A stretch of 64,000 nucleotides of DNA from Rheinheimera pacifica (GCF_024809855.1 NZ_JANUEM010000014.1:45112-109111); one strand, 5' to 3'. Counted from the stretch's first letter, positions 13,401-19,562 are shown. Numbers and translations are program-made. The notes: generated from the sequence alone by a model not told the origin.

Positions 13401-14844
13401 CAACCAGACACACCGTTATGCGGGCAGCAGCTTAACGCGACGGGTAGATTACACCGCGTTTGATAAGCCGCACACTATTTGGTCAAACCAGGGTGAAAGC
13501 CGCTTTAATTACGATGCGACAGAAAAGCTGGTAAAACGGATAGACAAAAAAGCCGGTGGCGATATGGTGACTTACTACGTAGGTGGCCATGAAGCGATTT
13601 ACCAGCCGGACGGCAGCAGTGAAATAAAGCGCTATATCCGTGATATTGCTATTCACACGATAAAAAGCACAGGTGCCACCACGCTGCACTATGTGTTTAA
13701 CGACCACTTAGGCTCGGGCAGTGTGATTACCGATGCCAATGGCGCTATCGTGGAAACAGCCAGCTTTGATGCCTTTGGTAAACGCAGAAATGCCAACAGC
13801 TGGCAGGGCTATACAAACCCATTTAGCCAACTGCCAAATCTTGCAGCTTTGCTCAACATTACGCAAAAAGGCTATACCGGCCATATTCAGGTAGACCATG
13901 CTGCGGTTATCCATATGGGCGGGCGGATATACGACCCGGAGCTGGGGCGCTTTATCCAGGCAGACCCAATCGTGCAAGACCCGCGCGATGCGCAAAGCTT
14001 AAACCGGTATACCTATGTATTTAATAACCCGTTAAGCTATACCGACCCAACGGGATATGACTGTCATAACCAGCGTGGAAAACAATGTAACTCAGCGATA
14101 GAGCAACAGAAGGAAGATACGGCAAAAGCGGCCCAAACCCAGGGCAGCTCGAAGACGGAAGACGTGAGCAAAGGCAACCAGAGTGCTAATTTGCAAAATG
14201 CGGCTAAAGTGGCCAGTGGGCAAAAGCCAACACCTGAGCAAATGCGTGAGCTTCGACAGCTAGAGCAAAAAGCCAAGCGCGGTGGGCGAGACCTTGACAG
14301 GTATCAAGATGCTTTGGGTTTAATAGCTATAGGGCTTAACGGTAGTGGCCAAGCTGGGGCTGTCGGGGCTGGGGAGTCCCTGATGTCAGGGCTTAAACAC
14401 GTAGCAAAAGGTGGGATACTTGGAGCAGTACTGTCGATGTCTGGTGATGTCGCTAATGACTCCAAAGAACCTTATCTATATGTCACTTATACTAGATTTA
14501 ATCCAGATACGGGGCAGGTCTATGCTGGGAGAACTGGTGGGTATGGCACTCCGGAGGAATTGGTTAATAGGAGAGCAATAGGTCAGCCGCACTTGAATTC
14601 TGAGGGGTTCTTACCTCCCACTGTTGATCGTTTTTCTATAAATCGCCATGCTATTAGAGGCAGAGAGCAACAGCTTATAGATTATTATGGAGGGGCTAGA
14701 AGTGTAGGTGGAACCGCAAGAAATATGATAAATGGAGTCGCGGATTTCAACCCTAATCGTCCGTTCTACATGATGGCGACACGAAGGGAGTTTGGAGATT
14801 TGCAAGATAATTCCCCTAACAGGTTAAGATTGGACTGGAAATAA
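4414..14844 (+). CDS. Giant secreted FN3-SpvB-TcdB-Rhs polymorphic toxin with GIY-YIG-like tip
   Basis: This protein of about 3476 residues is a modular exported toxin. A signal peptide spans roughly residues 1-28. About twelve fibronectin-III-like repeats follow (about 73-1440), with a chitobiase C-terminal-like domain among them (about 1270-1348). Next come an SpvB-like domain (about 1470-1660), FG-GAP/VCBS motifs such as INGDGVID (about 1790-2105), a TcdB-middle-like segment (about 2125-2230), YD/Rhs repeats (about 2330-3090), and the Rhs core ending at DPTGYD near 3215. The variable tip (about 3355-3460) has spaced YVTY, VYAGRT, Arg, His and Glu residues that resemble a GIY-YIG nuclease. 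I prefer ATG 4414 to the in-frame ATG 4408, because AGGG at 4404-4407 is correctly spaced only for 4414. The next gene is the likely immunity gene. Nuclease activity is inferred. Confidence 0.9.
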   Translation: MLKIARDAAKHSNVFVFLLLLINFCAAADAELPVSDAELNNCIPLSIQDSAEQQSEQGAANSNIQSPDCQRTPPYMSSSPVASASGNTITVNWSYATNAYYYLIQQRINGGAWQSVATVWGLSQQFAGSAGNTYQYQAAACNDWGCSGYWVGNVISLVASEPAPATPGAPTVSLSGNTINTSWSAVTGATSYRIQQSVNGGSWQAEINKGTTRSHAFSSMAGNSYRYRVRACNASACSAWSAISGSISILSVPAVPTKPTASLTSINSITVSWAGGGGSELPPCHYTGTCHCRENEPCIPLGGGDIPVAAIKEDDGAMDSSALQADTGIQSTGTISYRIQQRLNGGSWQTEINAGTGTSRVFSSLAAGSYQYQVRACNANNQCSAYTAVSNSISIVAIPAAPAKPTASVSANTITASWNAVSGAASYRIQQRLNSGSWQSEINAGTATSRAFTGLNVGNYQYQVRACNANNQCSVYSPVSDSRSVLSVPATPAKPVASITSVNSITVSWAGGGGSELPPCHYTGTCHCSDGQPCIPLDGGDIPVAAIKEDDGAMDSSALQADAGIQSTGTISYRIQQRLNGGSWQTEINAGTGTSRAFTGLAVGNYQYQVRACNANNQCSAYSVVSDARSILATPAAPAKPAASVSGNSITASWGTVSGATFYTIQQRVNGGAWQAEVNAGTATIRAFTGLAVGSYQYQVRACNANNYCSAYSPISDAAAILAVPATPAKPGVSINGNSITISWVAVSGAASYRIQQRLNGGAWQTEINAGTSTSRVFSSLAVGSYQYQVRACNANNQCSAYSPMSDSAAILAVPPLPPIPLASLTSVNGITVSWAGGGSEPPPCHFTGTCHCRENEPCIPLGGGDIPVAAIKEDDGAMDSSALQADAGIQSTGTISYRIQQRLNGGSWQTEINAGTGTNRVFSSLAAGSYQYQVRACNANNQCSAYAAVSNSINVLEVPAVPAAPTASFNGTSLSTNWLPVSGAASYRVQQRVNGGNWSSDIYAITPGYNTTGTAGNSYQYQVKACNANNYCSTFSAVSNQVSLSPVPAIPTGLAASLDGTTINTSWNMATHATAYHIRQSLNGSWQNEINKDTTRVHPFPATPGANHQYQVRACSSSGCSGWSAATVTLTPPPLPAVPPNPTASLSGNNIVVSWVVSTPPLDPCHYTGTCHCRDGEPCIPLGGPAPAETLQLKEDGGLATTQSSAATYRMQGYKDGAVWGEEVVNISGTSSNRPWTQAGSYTFKVRACNSSGCSNYTALSNAVTISQVATPVTTPNGGSHSSQVNVTLSTTTSGATIRYTLNNSAVTASSAQYTAAIALSQSATIRAKAFKTGMAESSEITKVFTIVPPVPSKPQVSGGSGRVSISWPQTVGATTYKLRQSKNGATWQEFSVANNPSCQQNQCVFNDVGAGVYTYQLSACNTSGCSGWSATSSAVTITENGADSDFITAVPAAASVSIPAESAASTSVMTVAGDFTVTNQGAATYNIPITLPAGLGGYTPELALNYSSLGGSGDAGLGWSLAAVSSISRCQKVLEGDGRYQEITFTDQDALCLDGEKLRLVSGTNLRGGAEYRADKQPDVKVVQSGNGASSYFTLYRPNGETVIFGDDAQSRQIDSISQQPYSWLQSVKANLFGQQVEYLYLRRLNYAPLLQFIRYAGNQVEMVYEDRSDASTHYYLGNKLVYDSRIAAITISNHSNQLIRSYHLGYRLSGFSGRSLLETVQMCNGTTSGICSLLTRLDYSDYDMAGFQSNEVVINLGSYSSVQGKSNCTKREMYGSCPAYKLQVTDFDDNGKAELFVSSLHGETGKIFAFEFIGQSFTYQSNKSLLNVDLRPFKYARNMEPIVYHFPWRLIDTNGDGIKEINYGYVAYYDWDGDGVDEVSPRTSSAAMQQFIDENMYSGDYSIEYYVRPYGMEQRLSDFVFDYNGDGLLDRAVPVHFYREMYDPQTGDTPAEFIGDNYVIELNQTNGQHYSGVLVPYEDSRYMDKYEIPGDINGDGVIDYLGYVKTGRNFQNASTSFGNVPSTCNSYSNNQNCLKGLADINGDGKDDIVYVHDKKIYWRQSLSDASASAVQLGSVSWSIRETDPYLWADLNGNDQPELIYFDVAAQKVHIRFDRNTNNEVLDKLISVENGLGKNYAIEYRRLNDSQVYQKGTGAAAANWGSGSKVRDIVSTMPVVARVTEVTGLSQSGQPLNKEIEYSYKGMKTQAGGRGALGFAEVTTEDVTAKTKTIKYFRQDSPFNGMLSKSETFVDGQLAERTTVATWWNLASNNNQSRFVAPRKQQTDNYYLNADYGDISSAIAALTTVVETTFEMTATNYPRVKSTVTTVSDKLDNTSSSQTVSYEYTDEDLANWRIKRPTRTVTGRSRTGQSTISQTADTIYNTNGSVQQVVQEPDSSDASLYLQTFMRYDSKGNLTEQTQCSLHFAQNCGDASVPDTQDNAEKVFRRKIFSYDTTGRYLTKVSNPYYTEQSFHSFNKLGQAQEVRFNQYDSRAGQREYYRYDSFGERYFSYTNQGSSGKVAKQLCSNRSDCPVNAVLAVVMSSPDQPDTITYLDSNGNKVREAIQLLDGRWSLADTLYDTLMRPVKVSKPYINGQTAYYDTLSYDALGRKGAVQSADDLATRFSYYAGKVTQYISGSYSDAGSSASLDRTREEQHNGRGEVSYSTDSLGNNTHFTYTALGMPQRVTGVGGAITSLSYDSYGRRTGMNDPDKGNISYGFNALGEDASRTSPDGIVKTHYRNAVGQIVSTNTVHGATSLSYSFNYANTPFIQQQSHNGSITSYSYDSYHRPFTESYQIDNKSWSRTYYYDEYGRLFRDMDIAGNGYGQQYQYAHGHMNRIFEVKTGQAYYRMREVDAYQNLTQAEAANHIQVDRDYDAKSGRLTGLFAGFGLIQHQYYRYDQLGNLRYRSNLNAFGSADLIESFGYDELNRLETVTFNGVLSQRMTYLDNGNILTKSDVENAATYQYGTKASSCSVTPGVHAVSQIGTRRFCYDARGNQTHRYAGSSLTRRVDYTAFDKPHTIWSNQGESRFNYDATEKLVKRIDKKAGGDMVTYYVGGHEAIYQPDGSSEIKRYIRDIAIHTIKSTGATTLHYVFNDHLGSGSVITDANGAIVETASFDAFGKRRNANSWQGYTNPFSQLPNLAALLNITQKGYTGHIQVDHAAVIHMGGRIYDPELGRFIQADPIVQDPRDAQSLNRYTYVFNNPLSYTDPTGYDCHNQRGKQCNSAIEQQKEDTAKAAQTQGSSKTEDVSKGNQSANLQNAAKVASGQKPTPEQMRELRQLEQKAKRGGRDLDRYQDALGLIAIGLNGSGQAGAVGAGESLMSGLKHVAKGGILGAVLSMSGDVANDSKEPYLYVTYTRFNPDTGQVYAGRTGGYGTPEELVNRRAIGQPHLNSEGFLPPTVDRFSINRHAIRGREQQLIDYYGGARSVGGTARNMINGVADFNPNRPFYMMATRREFGDLQDNSPNRLRLDWK
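5203..5571 (+). repeat. Internal repeat copy 1 (FN3 module with Cys/His insert)
   Basis: This block inside the giant toxin gene is nearly identical to 5911-6279 (708 bp further on) and 6889-7253. Each encodes an FN3-like module interrupted by an insert containing CHYTGTCHC, PCIPL and IKEDDGAMDSSALQAD. The near identity of the DNA indicates recent in-frame duplication or gene conversion. Confidence 0.9.
5911..6279 (+). repeat. Internal repeat copy 2 (FN3 module with Cys/His insert)
   Basis: This is the second copy of the module found at 5203-5571, in the same reading frame. It differs in the middle of the insert (SDGQPC in place of RENEPC) and in the tail of the FN3 unit. Confidence 0.9.
6889..7253 (+). 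repeat. Internal repeat copy 3 (FN3 module with Cys/His insert)
   Basis: This is the third copy, with one glycine codon fewer in the Gly-rich run and CHFTGTCHC in place of CHYTGTCHC. Its 3' part is closer to copy 1 than to copy 2, which suggests exchange among the copies. A fourth, more diverged insert of the same type is encoded near 7900-8030. Confidence 0.9.
13684..14241 (+). repeat. Rhs core direct repeat, copy A (in the full-length gene)
   Basis: These 558 bp, encoding the Rhs core and the linker before the toxin tip, recur at 15367-15924 with no indels and roughly 95% identity by eye. The spacing is 1683 bp, a multiple of three, so the two copies are in the same phase. Confidence 0.95.
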
Positions 14845-14848
14845 ATAT

Positions 14849-15328
14849 ATGGTCGTCGAGAAAAAAATGAGACATTCCGGAAACTTGGGAAAAGTTTATG
14901 CAGTTCCGTTGGGTGATAAAAGTTTTACTTTTTGTGTCAATTGTATTGGACAGGAATTTACCTTTTTTGACTACTTGTCGGATTCTGCAACAATTCCTGA
15001 TTTGTTGTTGGGCCTCCCAATCGCATTCCGCATTTTCGTAGGGAAAGGTGAACCTAAACATGGTAAATGGCTGGAAATTGGTAAAGTTGAGTTGGATGGC
15101 GAGTTCCTGCTATCAGGCAAATTCTTACATAAACCAGTTGGTTCTGATGAGTATTTTATTTACCAAGATGGGAAGTCAAACCCAGCAAGCTTATCTGAAG
15201 TTAAAGACCTGGAGTTATTTAGCGTCTGGTTTTCTGAGCATGTCAGAAAAAGGTTAGAAGAATACTACGATGGAAAAAAGAGTAGTGCGGTGCTTGCAAT
15301 TAAAAAGCATTTAGGAATTCCTGTGTAG
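14849..15328 (+). CDS. Putative Imm26-like immunity protein for the Rhs tip
   Basis: This 159-residue cytosolic-looking protein starts 4 bp after the giant toxin gene. It has no signal peptide or membrane segment. The N-terminal part reads GKVYAVPLGDKSFTF, followed by PIAFRIFVGKGEP and GKWLEIGKVEL, a pattern I associate with the Imm26 family of polymorphic-toxin immunity proteins. Position directly behind a variable toxin tip is the classic place for a cognate immunity gene. It would protect the producer and siblings by binding the GIY-YIG-like tip. The family assignment comes from recalled motif similarity and is not a database result. The immunity role itself is well supported by context. 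Confidence 0.75.
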   Translation: MVVEKKMRHSGNLGKVYAVPLGDKSFTFCVNCIGQEFTFFDYLSDSATIPDLLLGLPIAFRIFVGKGEPKHGKWLEIGKVELDGEFLLSGKFLHKPVGSDEYFIYQDGKSNPASLSEVKDLELFSVWFSEHVRKRLEEYYDGKKSSAVLAIKKHLGIPV

Positions 15329-15366
15329 TTAAAGTCCAAAAAGTCAGAGTACTGGCAGTCAAATGC

Positions 15367-15924
15367 CTGCACTATGTGTTTAACGACCACTTAGGCTCGG
15401 GCAGTGTGATTACCGATGCCAATGGCACTATCGTAGAAACGGCCAGCTTTGATGCCTTTGGTAAACGCAGAAATGCCAACAGCTGGCAGGGTTATACAAA
15501 CCCATTTAGCCAACTGCCAAATCTTGCCGCTTTGCTGAATATTACGCAAAAAGGCTATACCGGGCATATTCAGGTAGACCATGCCAGCATTATTCATATG
15601 GGCGGGCGGATATACGACCCGGAGCTGGGGCGCTTTATCCAGGCAGACCCAATCGTGCAAGACCCACGCGATGCACAGAGTTTAAACCGGTATACCTATG
15701 TATTTAATAACCCGTTAAGCTATACCGACCCAACGGGATATGATTGCCATAACCAGCGTGGAAAACAATGTAACTCAGCGATAGAGAAGCAGAAGGAAGA
15801 TACGGCAAAAGCGGCCCAAACGCAGGGCAGCTCGAAGACGGAAGACGTGAGCAAAGGCAACCAGAGTGCTAATTTGCAAAATGCGGCTAAAGTGGCCAGT
15901 GGGCAAAAGCCATCAGCTGAGCAA
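15367..15924 (+). repeat. Rhs core direct repeat, copy B (orphan tip)
   Basis: This is the second copy of the 558-bp core/linker segment. It begins abruptly at CTGCACTATG and ends where the tip sequences diverge. It is the homology that would allow the orphan tip to replace the resident one. Confidence 0.95.
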
Positions 15925-16455
15925 GTTCTGTGGGAGCAGCTTTATCAGCCCTCTGTGAGCCAGCAGGCAGCTACATGGATATTTGATAATGTTATAAATC
16001 CCGTTCCGGATATTGTAAACGCGTTTAATGCTGGCATGGAGGGGGATTTCAGTGGCGCGGCCCAATCGATGTTTGGTATTGTCGGAAAGAAAATTGAAGC
16101 AGTTGGTAAAGTTGGCGGTAAACTGGTTGAGGGCGCAGAAGGTGTTATTAATGCTGTTAAAAAGAAAACACCAGACATTACGACTCCATATAAACGACCA
16201 TCTGGTGCTACGACGAAAGCCCAGCGAGAGTCAGTACAGAATCAACCATGTGTTGATTGCGGAAATATCGCAAACAGACAGGTTGCCGATCACAAGACTC
16301 CTCTCGTTAAGGAGTATTACGAAACGGGTACGATTGATCAGGCCAAGATGCGAAGCTTGGATGCGGTTCAGCCACAATGCCCAGCATGTTCAGCAAGGCA
16401 GGGGGCAGAGATGAGTCGATACTCCAAGCAACAGAAACAGGAGCTAGGGTTATGA
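15376..16455 (+). CDS. Orphan Rhs core with HNH-type toxin tip (displaced rhs-CT)
   Basis: This 359-residue frame is a headless copy of the Rhs core (about residues 1-185) joined to a different tip. The last 80 residues carry CVDCG, ADHKTPL and CPAC motifs, the pattern of a zinc-structured HNH/endonuclease VII-like nuclease. It has no signal peptide, no upstream shell and no clear Shine-Dalgarno sequence before the ATG at 15376, which lies inside the duplicated core. It therefore looks like a stored, probably silent tip that can be recombined into the main gene. Its stop codon overlaps the start of the next, immunity-like gene in an ATGA. It could alternatively be translated at a low level as a standalone toxin. 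Confidence 0.8.
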   Translation: MFNDHLGSGSVITDANGTIVETASFDAFGKRRNANSWQGYTNPFSQLPNLAALLNITQKGYTGHIQVDHASIIHMGGRIYDPELGRFIQADPIVQDPRDAQSLNRYTYVFNNPLSYTDPTGYDCHNQRGKQCNSAIEKQKEDTAKAAQTQGSSKTEDVSKGNQSANLQNAAKVASGQKPSAEQVLWEQLYQPSVSQQAATWIFDNVINPVPDIVNAFNAGMEGDFSGAAQSMFGIVGKKIEAVGKVGGKLVEGAEGVINAVKKKTPDITTPYKRPSGATTKAQRESVQNQPCVDCGNIANRQVADHKTPLVKEYYETGTIDQAKMRSLDAVQPQCPACSARQGAEMSRYSKQQKQELGL

Positions 16456-16805
16456 CGACTTCAGCTATAGAAGATTTGCAAAAGGAATTGTGTAAAAAAT
16501 ATGACGCAGAATTTCTTGCTTCTCCAGGCGATCTTAAAGTTGGTATCGCTAGCAATGTTCGTGAAGGAATTGTGCCTATTAATGGTTTTCGCCATCCGCC
16601 GGAAGGTGATACTACTGGGTGGTATATTTATGCTGGTGAAGAGTTATCCGATGATGCGGTTTTCTTTAAACCGTTGCACGTTGAGCATCTTGACGATTGG
16701 TGTCCCCAGGTCAAAAAGTATATGGGGTTGGCGCCCGGATGGAGGTTTCTTATCGCTGGGGATTACGAAGACGTATGGTTCGATGAGAGCTTGCTTGACG
16801 TCTAA
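16452..16805 (+). CDS. Putative Imm33-like (DUF2185) immunity protein for the orphan tip
   Basis: The preferred start is ATG 16452, overlapping the orphan tip's TGA, which gives 117 residues; an in-frame ATG at 16377 lies within the toxin coding sequence. The protein reads [13 protein letters not shown], then [18 protein letters not shown], then [19 protein letters not shown], which resembles the Imm33/DUF2185 family. It has no export signal. Overlap with the HNH-type tip indicates a toxin-immunity pair. The 187 bp after it, before the convergent diguanylate cyclase gene, show no gene. The family call is from memory of the motif pattern. Confidence 0.75.
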   Translation: MTTSAIEDLQKELCKKYDAEFLASPGDLKVGIASNVREGIVPINGFRHPPEGDTTGWYIYAGEELSDDAVFFKPLHVEHLDDWCPQVKKYMGLAPGWRFLIAGDYEDVWFDESLLDV

Positions 16806-16992
16806 ATTTTGGTTTTTGCCTGTGATGTAATGCGAGGTTTATAAAATTTCTATAGAGGCGGTTCAGTATTTTGAGATGTCCTGTCAGTAATGGGCGTTGC
16901 TTTGTATTTTACTCTTTTATGCCCAATAGCCACCTTGCTCAAGTAAAAGTAAGAAGCATATAAGCAATTAAAATTGCTGCGAATTTAACACC

Positions 16993-18192
16993 CTATTTTG
17001 CAAAAGCCACTCTGTTACGACCGGCTTTTTTGGCGCTGTATAGTGCTTCGTCGGCGCGTTTTAGCAGTTGTTCTGTGGTTTCGCCGGGGGCGCGGATGGC
17101 GCAGCCTAAGCTGATGGTAACATGCACGGTTTTACTGCCTGGCGTATTGCCGCGTTGTTGCTTGCCTTGCTTACTGTCTTGTGGCCGGGTTTGCTGGCGG
17201 ATCACCAGTGGGTATTCTGCAACTTTAGCGCGCACCTGTTCCAGCTTTTCTGCCAGGGTGTCTTTATTATTGTGGCGAAATACCAGCGTAAACTCTTCGC
17301 CGCCGTAGCGGTAAGCACTTAGGCCGCGTTCGCTGCCAAGTAAAGAACCCAGTAGTTTTAATACCTGATCGCCAACATCGTGGCCGTAGGTGTCGTTAAA
17401 TTTTTTAAAGTGATCAACATCCAGCATAGTAACCGCACTGCGCCGGCCAAGTCGGCTTAAGTGGTTTAACAAGGCGCGCCGCTGCGGTAACTGGGTTAGC
17501 TCGTCAATATAGGCCAGTTGCAGCATCTGGCTGGCCAGGCTCAGCAGCAAACTTAAACTGGCTGCCAGTGTCATCCAGCCCGACATCTGTGGTTGCTGGA
17601 TTAACAGATAAAACAGCATTATGGCCAACCAGGCGGCAAACTGGCCCCAGCGCTGGCTGTTGGCAGCGTAAAAATTGAGTAACCCTAACCAACAGGCAGC
17701 GATAACCGCTACCCACCATAACTGGCCCCAACTAAGCAAAAATTGTGCTGATACCGGCTGAAAAAAGGCGGCTGGCAGGGGTAACAATGCCAGCCAATCG
17801 GCCAGTGGCAACAATAGCAGTAGCGGAGGCGCCAGTAGCATCAGCAGTAGCAGTAATACTCCGCGTGGGGTAAGCAATTGCGGTTTTTGCTGCAGCTGCA
17901 GTAATAGTATCAGCACGGTGAACAACAGCGGCAGGGTAAAACTAAGGGCCGCAGTTGTTGGGTCGGTTAACGGGCGTTGCAGCGCCTGTTGCACTACATA
18001 ATAGTGGCTGCCAAGCAGACTTAGGCTGTATAACCAGTGCCATTGCCGCATCAGGCTGGCCAGAGTGGCTGTTAGCAATAGCATGGCTGCAACAATGTGC
18101 GGAAACTGAGCGCTGATGGTTGAGGCCAGCGGAGCAAACTGCCATTGCAACAACAGGATCAGCAGCAGCGGTAACAGAACAAACAAATGCAC
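16993..18192 (-). CDS. Membrane-anchored diguanylate cyclase (GGDEF)
   Basis: This 399-residue protein has a very Leu-rich N-terminal half of about 220 residues with several membrane helices, then a C-terminal GGDEF domain. The active-site loop is GGEEF, preceded by AYRY and by the conserved DVDHFKKFNDTYGHDVGD metal/substrate region, so it should make c-di-GMP from GTP. The RxxD product-inhibition site expected just before the GGEEF loop is absent (the local sequence is ERGLSAYRY). A low-complexity charged insert (QDSKQGKQQRGN) interrupts the domain near its end. The neighbours are bactofilin and flagellar regulatory genes on the same strand, but a 184-bp gap with a palindromic repeat separates them. 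A functional link to the flagellar riboswitch and PilZ gene in this window is inference. Confidence 0.93.
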   Translation of the reverse strand: MHLFVLLPLLLILLLQWQFAPLASTISAQFPHIVAAMLLLTATLASLMRQWHWLYSLSLLGSHYYVVQQALQRPLTDPTTAALSFTLPLLFTVLILLLQLQQKPQLLTPRGVLLLLLMLLAPPLLLLLPLADWLALLPLPAAFFQPVSAQFLLSWGQLWWVAVIAACWLGLLNFYAANSQRWGQFAAWLAIMLFYLLIQQPQMSGWMTLAASLSLLLSLASQMLQLAYIDELTQLPQRRALLNHLSRLGRRSAVTMLDVDHFKKFNDTYGHDVGDQVLKLLGSLLGSERGLSAYRYGGEEFTLVFRHNNKDTLAEKLEQVRAKVAEYPLVIRQQTRPQDSKQGKQQRGNTPGSKTVHVTISLGCAIRAPGETTEQLLKRADEALYSAKKAGRNRVAFAK

Positions 18193-18226
18193 CCAAACCT
18201 CGGTGATATTTAATTGGTAGCGTTAA

Positions 18227-18354
18227 TATACCCGTCGTCTTTCAAGATGCACGGTTGTTGGCTGCGTTCACTCACCCCAATCACATAGTATTGCTATGCT
18301 CATGGGGATTCGCTCACTTGCCGCCTACGTGCATCTTGAAATCCATTGGGTATA
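18227..18354. repeat. 128-bp imperfect palindromic intergenic repeat (MITE-like)
   Basis: The element runs from TATACCC to GGGTATA. Its long arms both contain TTTCAAGATGCACG on opposite strands, and its centre is CACATAGTATTGCTATGCTCATG-like. It would fold into one long hairpin. No open reading frame is inside it. Its size, inverted ends and intergenic position fit a dispersed non-autonomous repeat. Confidence 0.75.
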
Positions 18355-18376
18355 AGTAGTGTTAATTGGTGCCATT

Positions 18377-18808
18377 TTATGCTGTAGTCATACTCAGCAC
18401 TTTGCCTCTGGCATTGTGCAGTGGCAATACAGGTTTACTGCTGCCGGTTTTTCTGCTGGCATCTGCTGCCTGTACTTCACCGGTAAAGCGGCCACCTGAT
18501 TCAATGCTCAGATTATCGCTGTAAATAGTACCATTTAGTACGCCCGATTGCAGAATTTCAACCTGCTCGGCATAAAATTCGCCTTCGGCGTGGCCTTTTA
18601 TGATTAGATGACGGGCGTAAACTTTGCCTTGTACCCGGCCGGGTTGGCTAATGGTTACTGCATGACTACTGCGGATATTACCCAGCAACTGGCCGTCAAT
18701 TTGCATATTACAATCGAGCATCAGGTCGCCCTGTAATTCACAGCCTTCAGAAAGCAATGTTGCATGTTTAGTACCGGTTTTATCCTGCATAGCTTTAGCT
18801 GAAAACAT
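18377..18808 (-). CDS. Bactofilin (polymer-forming cytoskeletal protein)
   Basis: This 143-residue protein consists of a short tail, a repetitive beta-helical core (about residues 18-110) and a Ser/Lys-rich tail, the build of bactofilins. Visible core repeats include GDLMLDCNMQIDGQLLGNI, GRVQGKVYARHLIIKGHAEG and SGVLNGTIYSDNLSIESGG. Bactofilins polymerise without nucleotide and act as membrane-associated scaffolds. A good ribosome site (AGGAAG) lies upstream. The gene follows flgN by 35 bp on the same strand, so it is probably cotranscribed with flgAMN. This suggests a scaffold that positions or anchors flagella or a partner, which is an inference from linkage. Confidence 0.92.
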   Translation of the reverse strand: MFSAKAMQDKTGTKHATLLSEGCELQGDLMLDCNMQIDGQLLGNIRSSHAVTISQPGRVQGKVYARHLIIKGHAEGEFYAEQVEILQSGVLNGTIYSDNLSIESGGRFTGEVQAADASRKTGSSKPVLPLHNARGKVLSMTTA

Positions 18809-18843
18809 GGTTGTTGGCTTCCTGTGGTAAAGGTTGGCCGCAG

Positions 18844-19275
18844 TTACAGCGGCATGGCGGGATAGCTGGTGCGGCTGTCCATCCCGGTGAGTTTTTGCAT
18901 GAGCTGGCGCTGGCTGGCCAGTAGCTTACCGCTTTTTTCGTTCTGGGCGTGGCATAAGCGGGCTTTTAATGTCAGTTCCTGCAGTAACTGGCGGGTACCG
19001 TGCTGCACCGGTGCCGGTAAGCGGCTTACCAGTTGGCGCATACCGTCGCGGTTATTTTGCAAACCAAACTGTTGCAGCAGCGCGTCGCGTTCGTTGTGGC
19101 TAAGCTCGAGTGTTGTCATCAGTTGCAGTGACTGTTGGTTCAACTGCTGCAGCTGGGTGCTGTCGCGTTGGCTCATCAGTTCATACTGTTGTTCCAGTAA
19201 CTGATTCAGCTGATCCAGCCGCTGCACATCCTGTTGCAGGCTGCTGATAAATTGTTTCAGCAGCTGAGCGCTCAT
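18844..19275 (-). CDS. flgN: FlgN-type flagellar export chaperone (lateral system)
   Basis: This 143-residue, almost entirely helical, Gln/Leu-rich protein is typical of FlgN, the cytosolic chaperone for the hook-filament junction proteins FlgK and FlgL. Its start overlaps the flgM stop in an ATGA, and the flgM-flgN order is conserved in many flagellar systems. The C-terminal segment after about residue 90, where FlgN-like proteins bind FlgK/FlgL, is present. Low sequence conservation in this family means the call depends on size, composition and position. Confidence 0.85.
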   Translation of the reverse strand: MSAQLLKQFISSLQQDVQRLDQLNQLLEQQYELMSQRDSTQLQQLNQQSLQLMTTLELSHNERDALLQQFGLQNNRDGMRQLVSRLPAPVQHGTRQLLQELTLKARLCHAQNEKSGKLLASQRQLMQKLTGMDSRTSYPAMPL

Positions 19276-19562
19276 CGTTTGTGCATTTCCAGCATAGCGC
19301 TAACCAGCGCGTCTTCATCCAGCCGCAACTCACCATTGGCGATAGCTTGTTTAAGTTGCTGCACCTTGGCCATATCTACACTGTCTTTGTCTGACAGTGC
19401 CTGAAAGGTTTGTTCCAATGAACGGCTAAAGGCACTGACCTGACTGACACCAGCTTCAGTTTTGTCTGCTACCCGGGCTTTGGCTGGCTCTGCACTGTGT
19501 TGCTCTTGTGTCAGCCGGTTTACCGGGTTTACCTGTAGCGGGTTTTTCGGATCTATTTGCAT
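19272..19562 (-). CDS. flgM: FlgM anti-sigma-28 factor (lateral system)
   Basis: This 96-residue protein begins with the FlgM-like MQIDPKNPLQVNPVNR region and ends with a helical sigma-binding half containing DMAKVQQLKQAIANGEL, which is typical of the family. FlgM holds the flagellar sigma factor inactive until it is exported through the completed hook-basal body. Its partner here is expected to be LafS (45205-45924). A sigma-28-like promoter lies upstream in the flgA-flgM gap, so the gene should be fed back by its own target. Confidence 0.92.
   Translation of the reverse strand: MQIDPKNPLQVNPVNRLTQEQHSAEPAKARVADKTEAGVSQVSAFSRSLEQTFQALSDKDSVDMAKVQQLKQAIANGELRLDEDALVSAMLEMHKR

Noticed and set aside
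4414..16805. A type VI secretion-linked Rhs locus
   Set aside because: No VgrG, PAAR, Hcp or adaptor gene is adjacent. The main protein has a Sec-type signal peptide and an SpvB/TcdB architecture.
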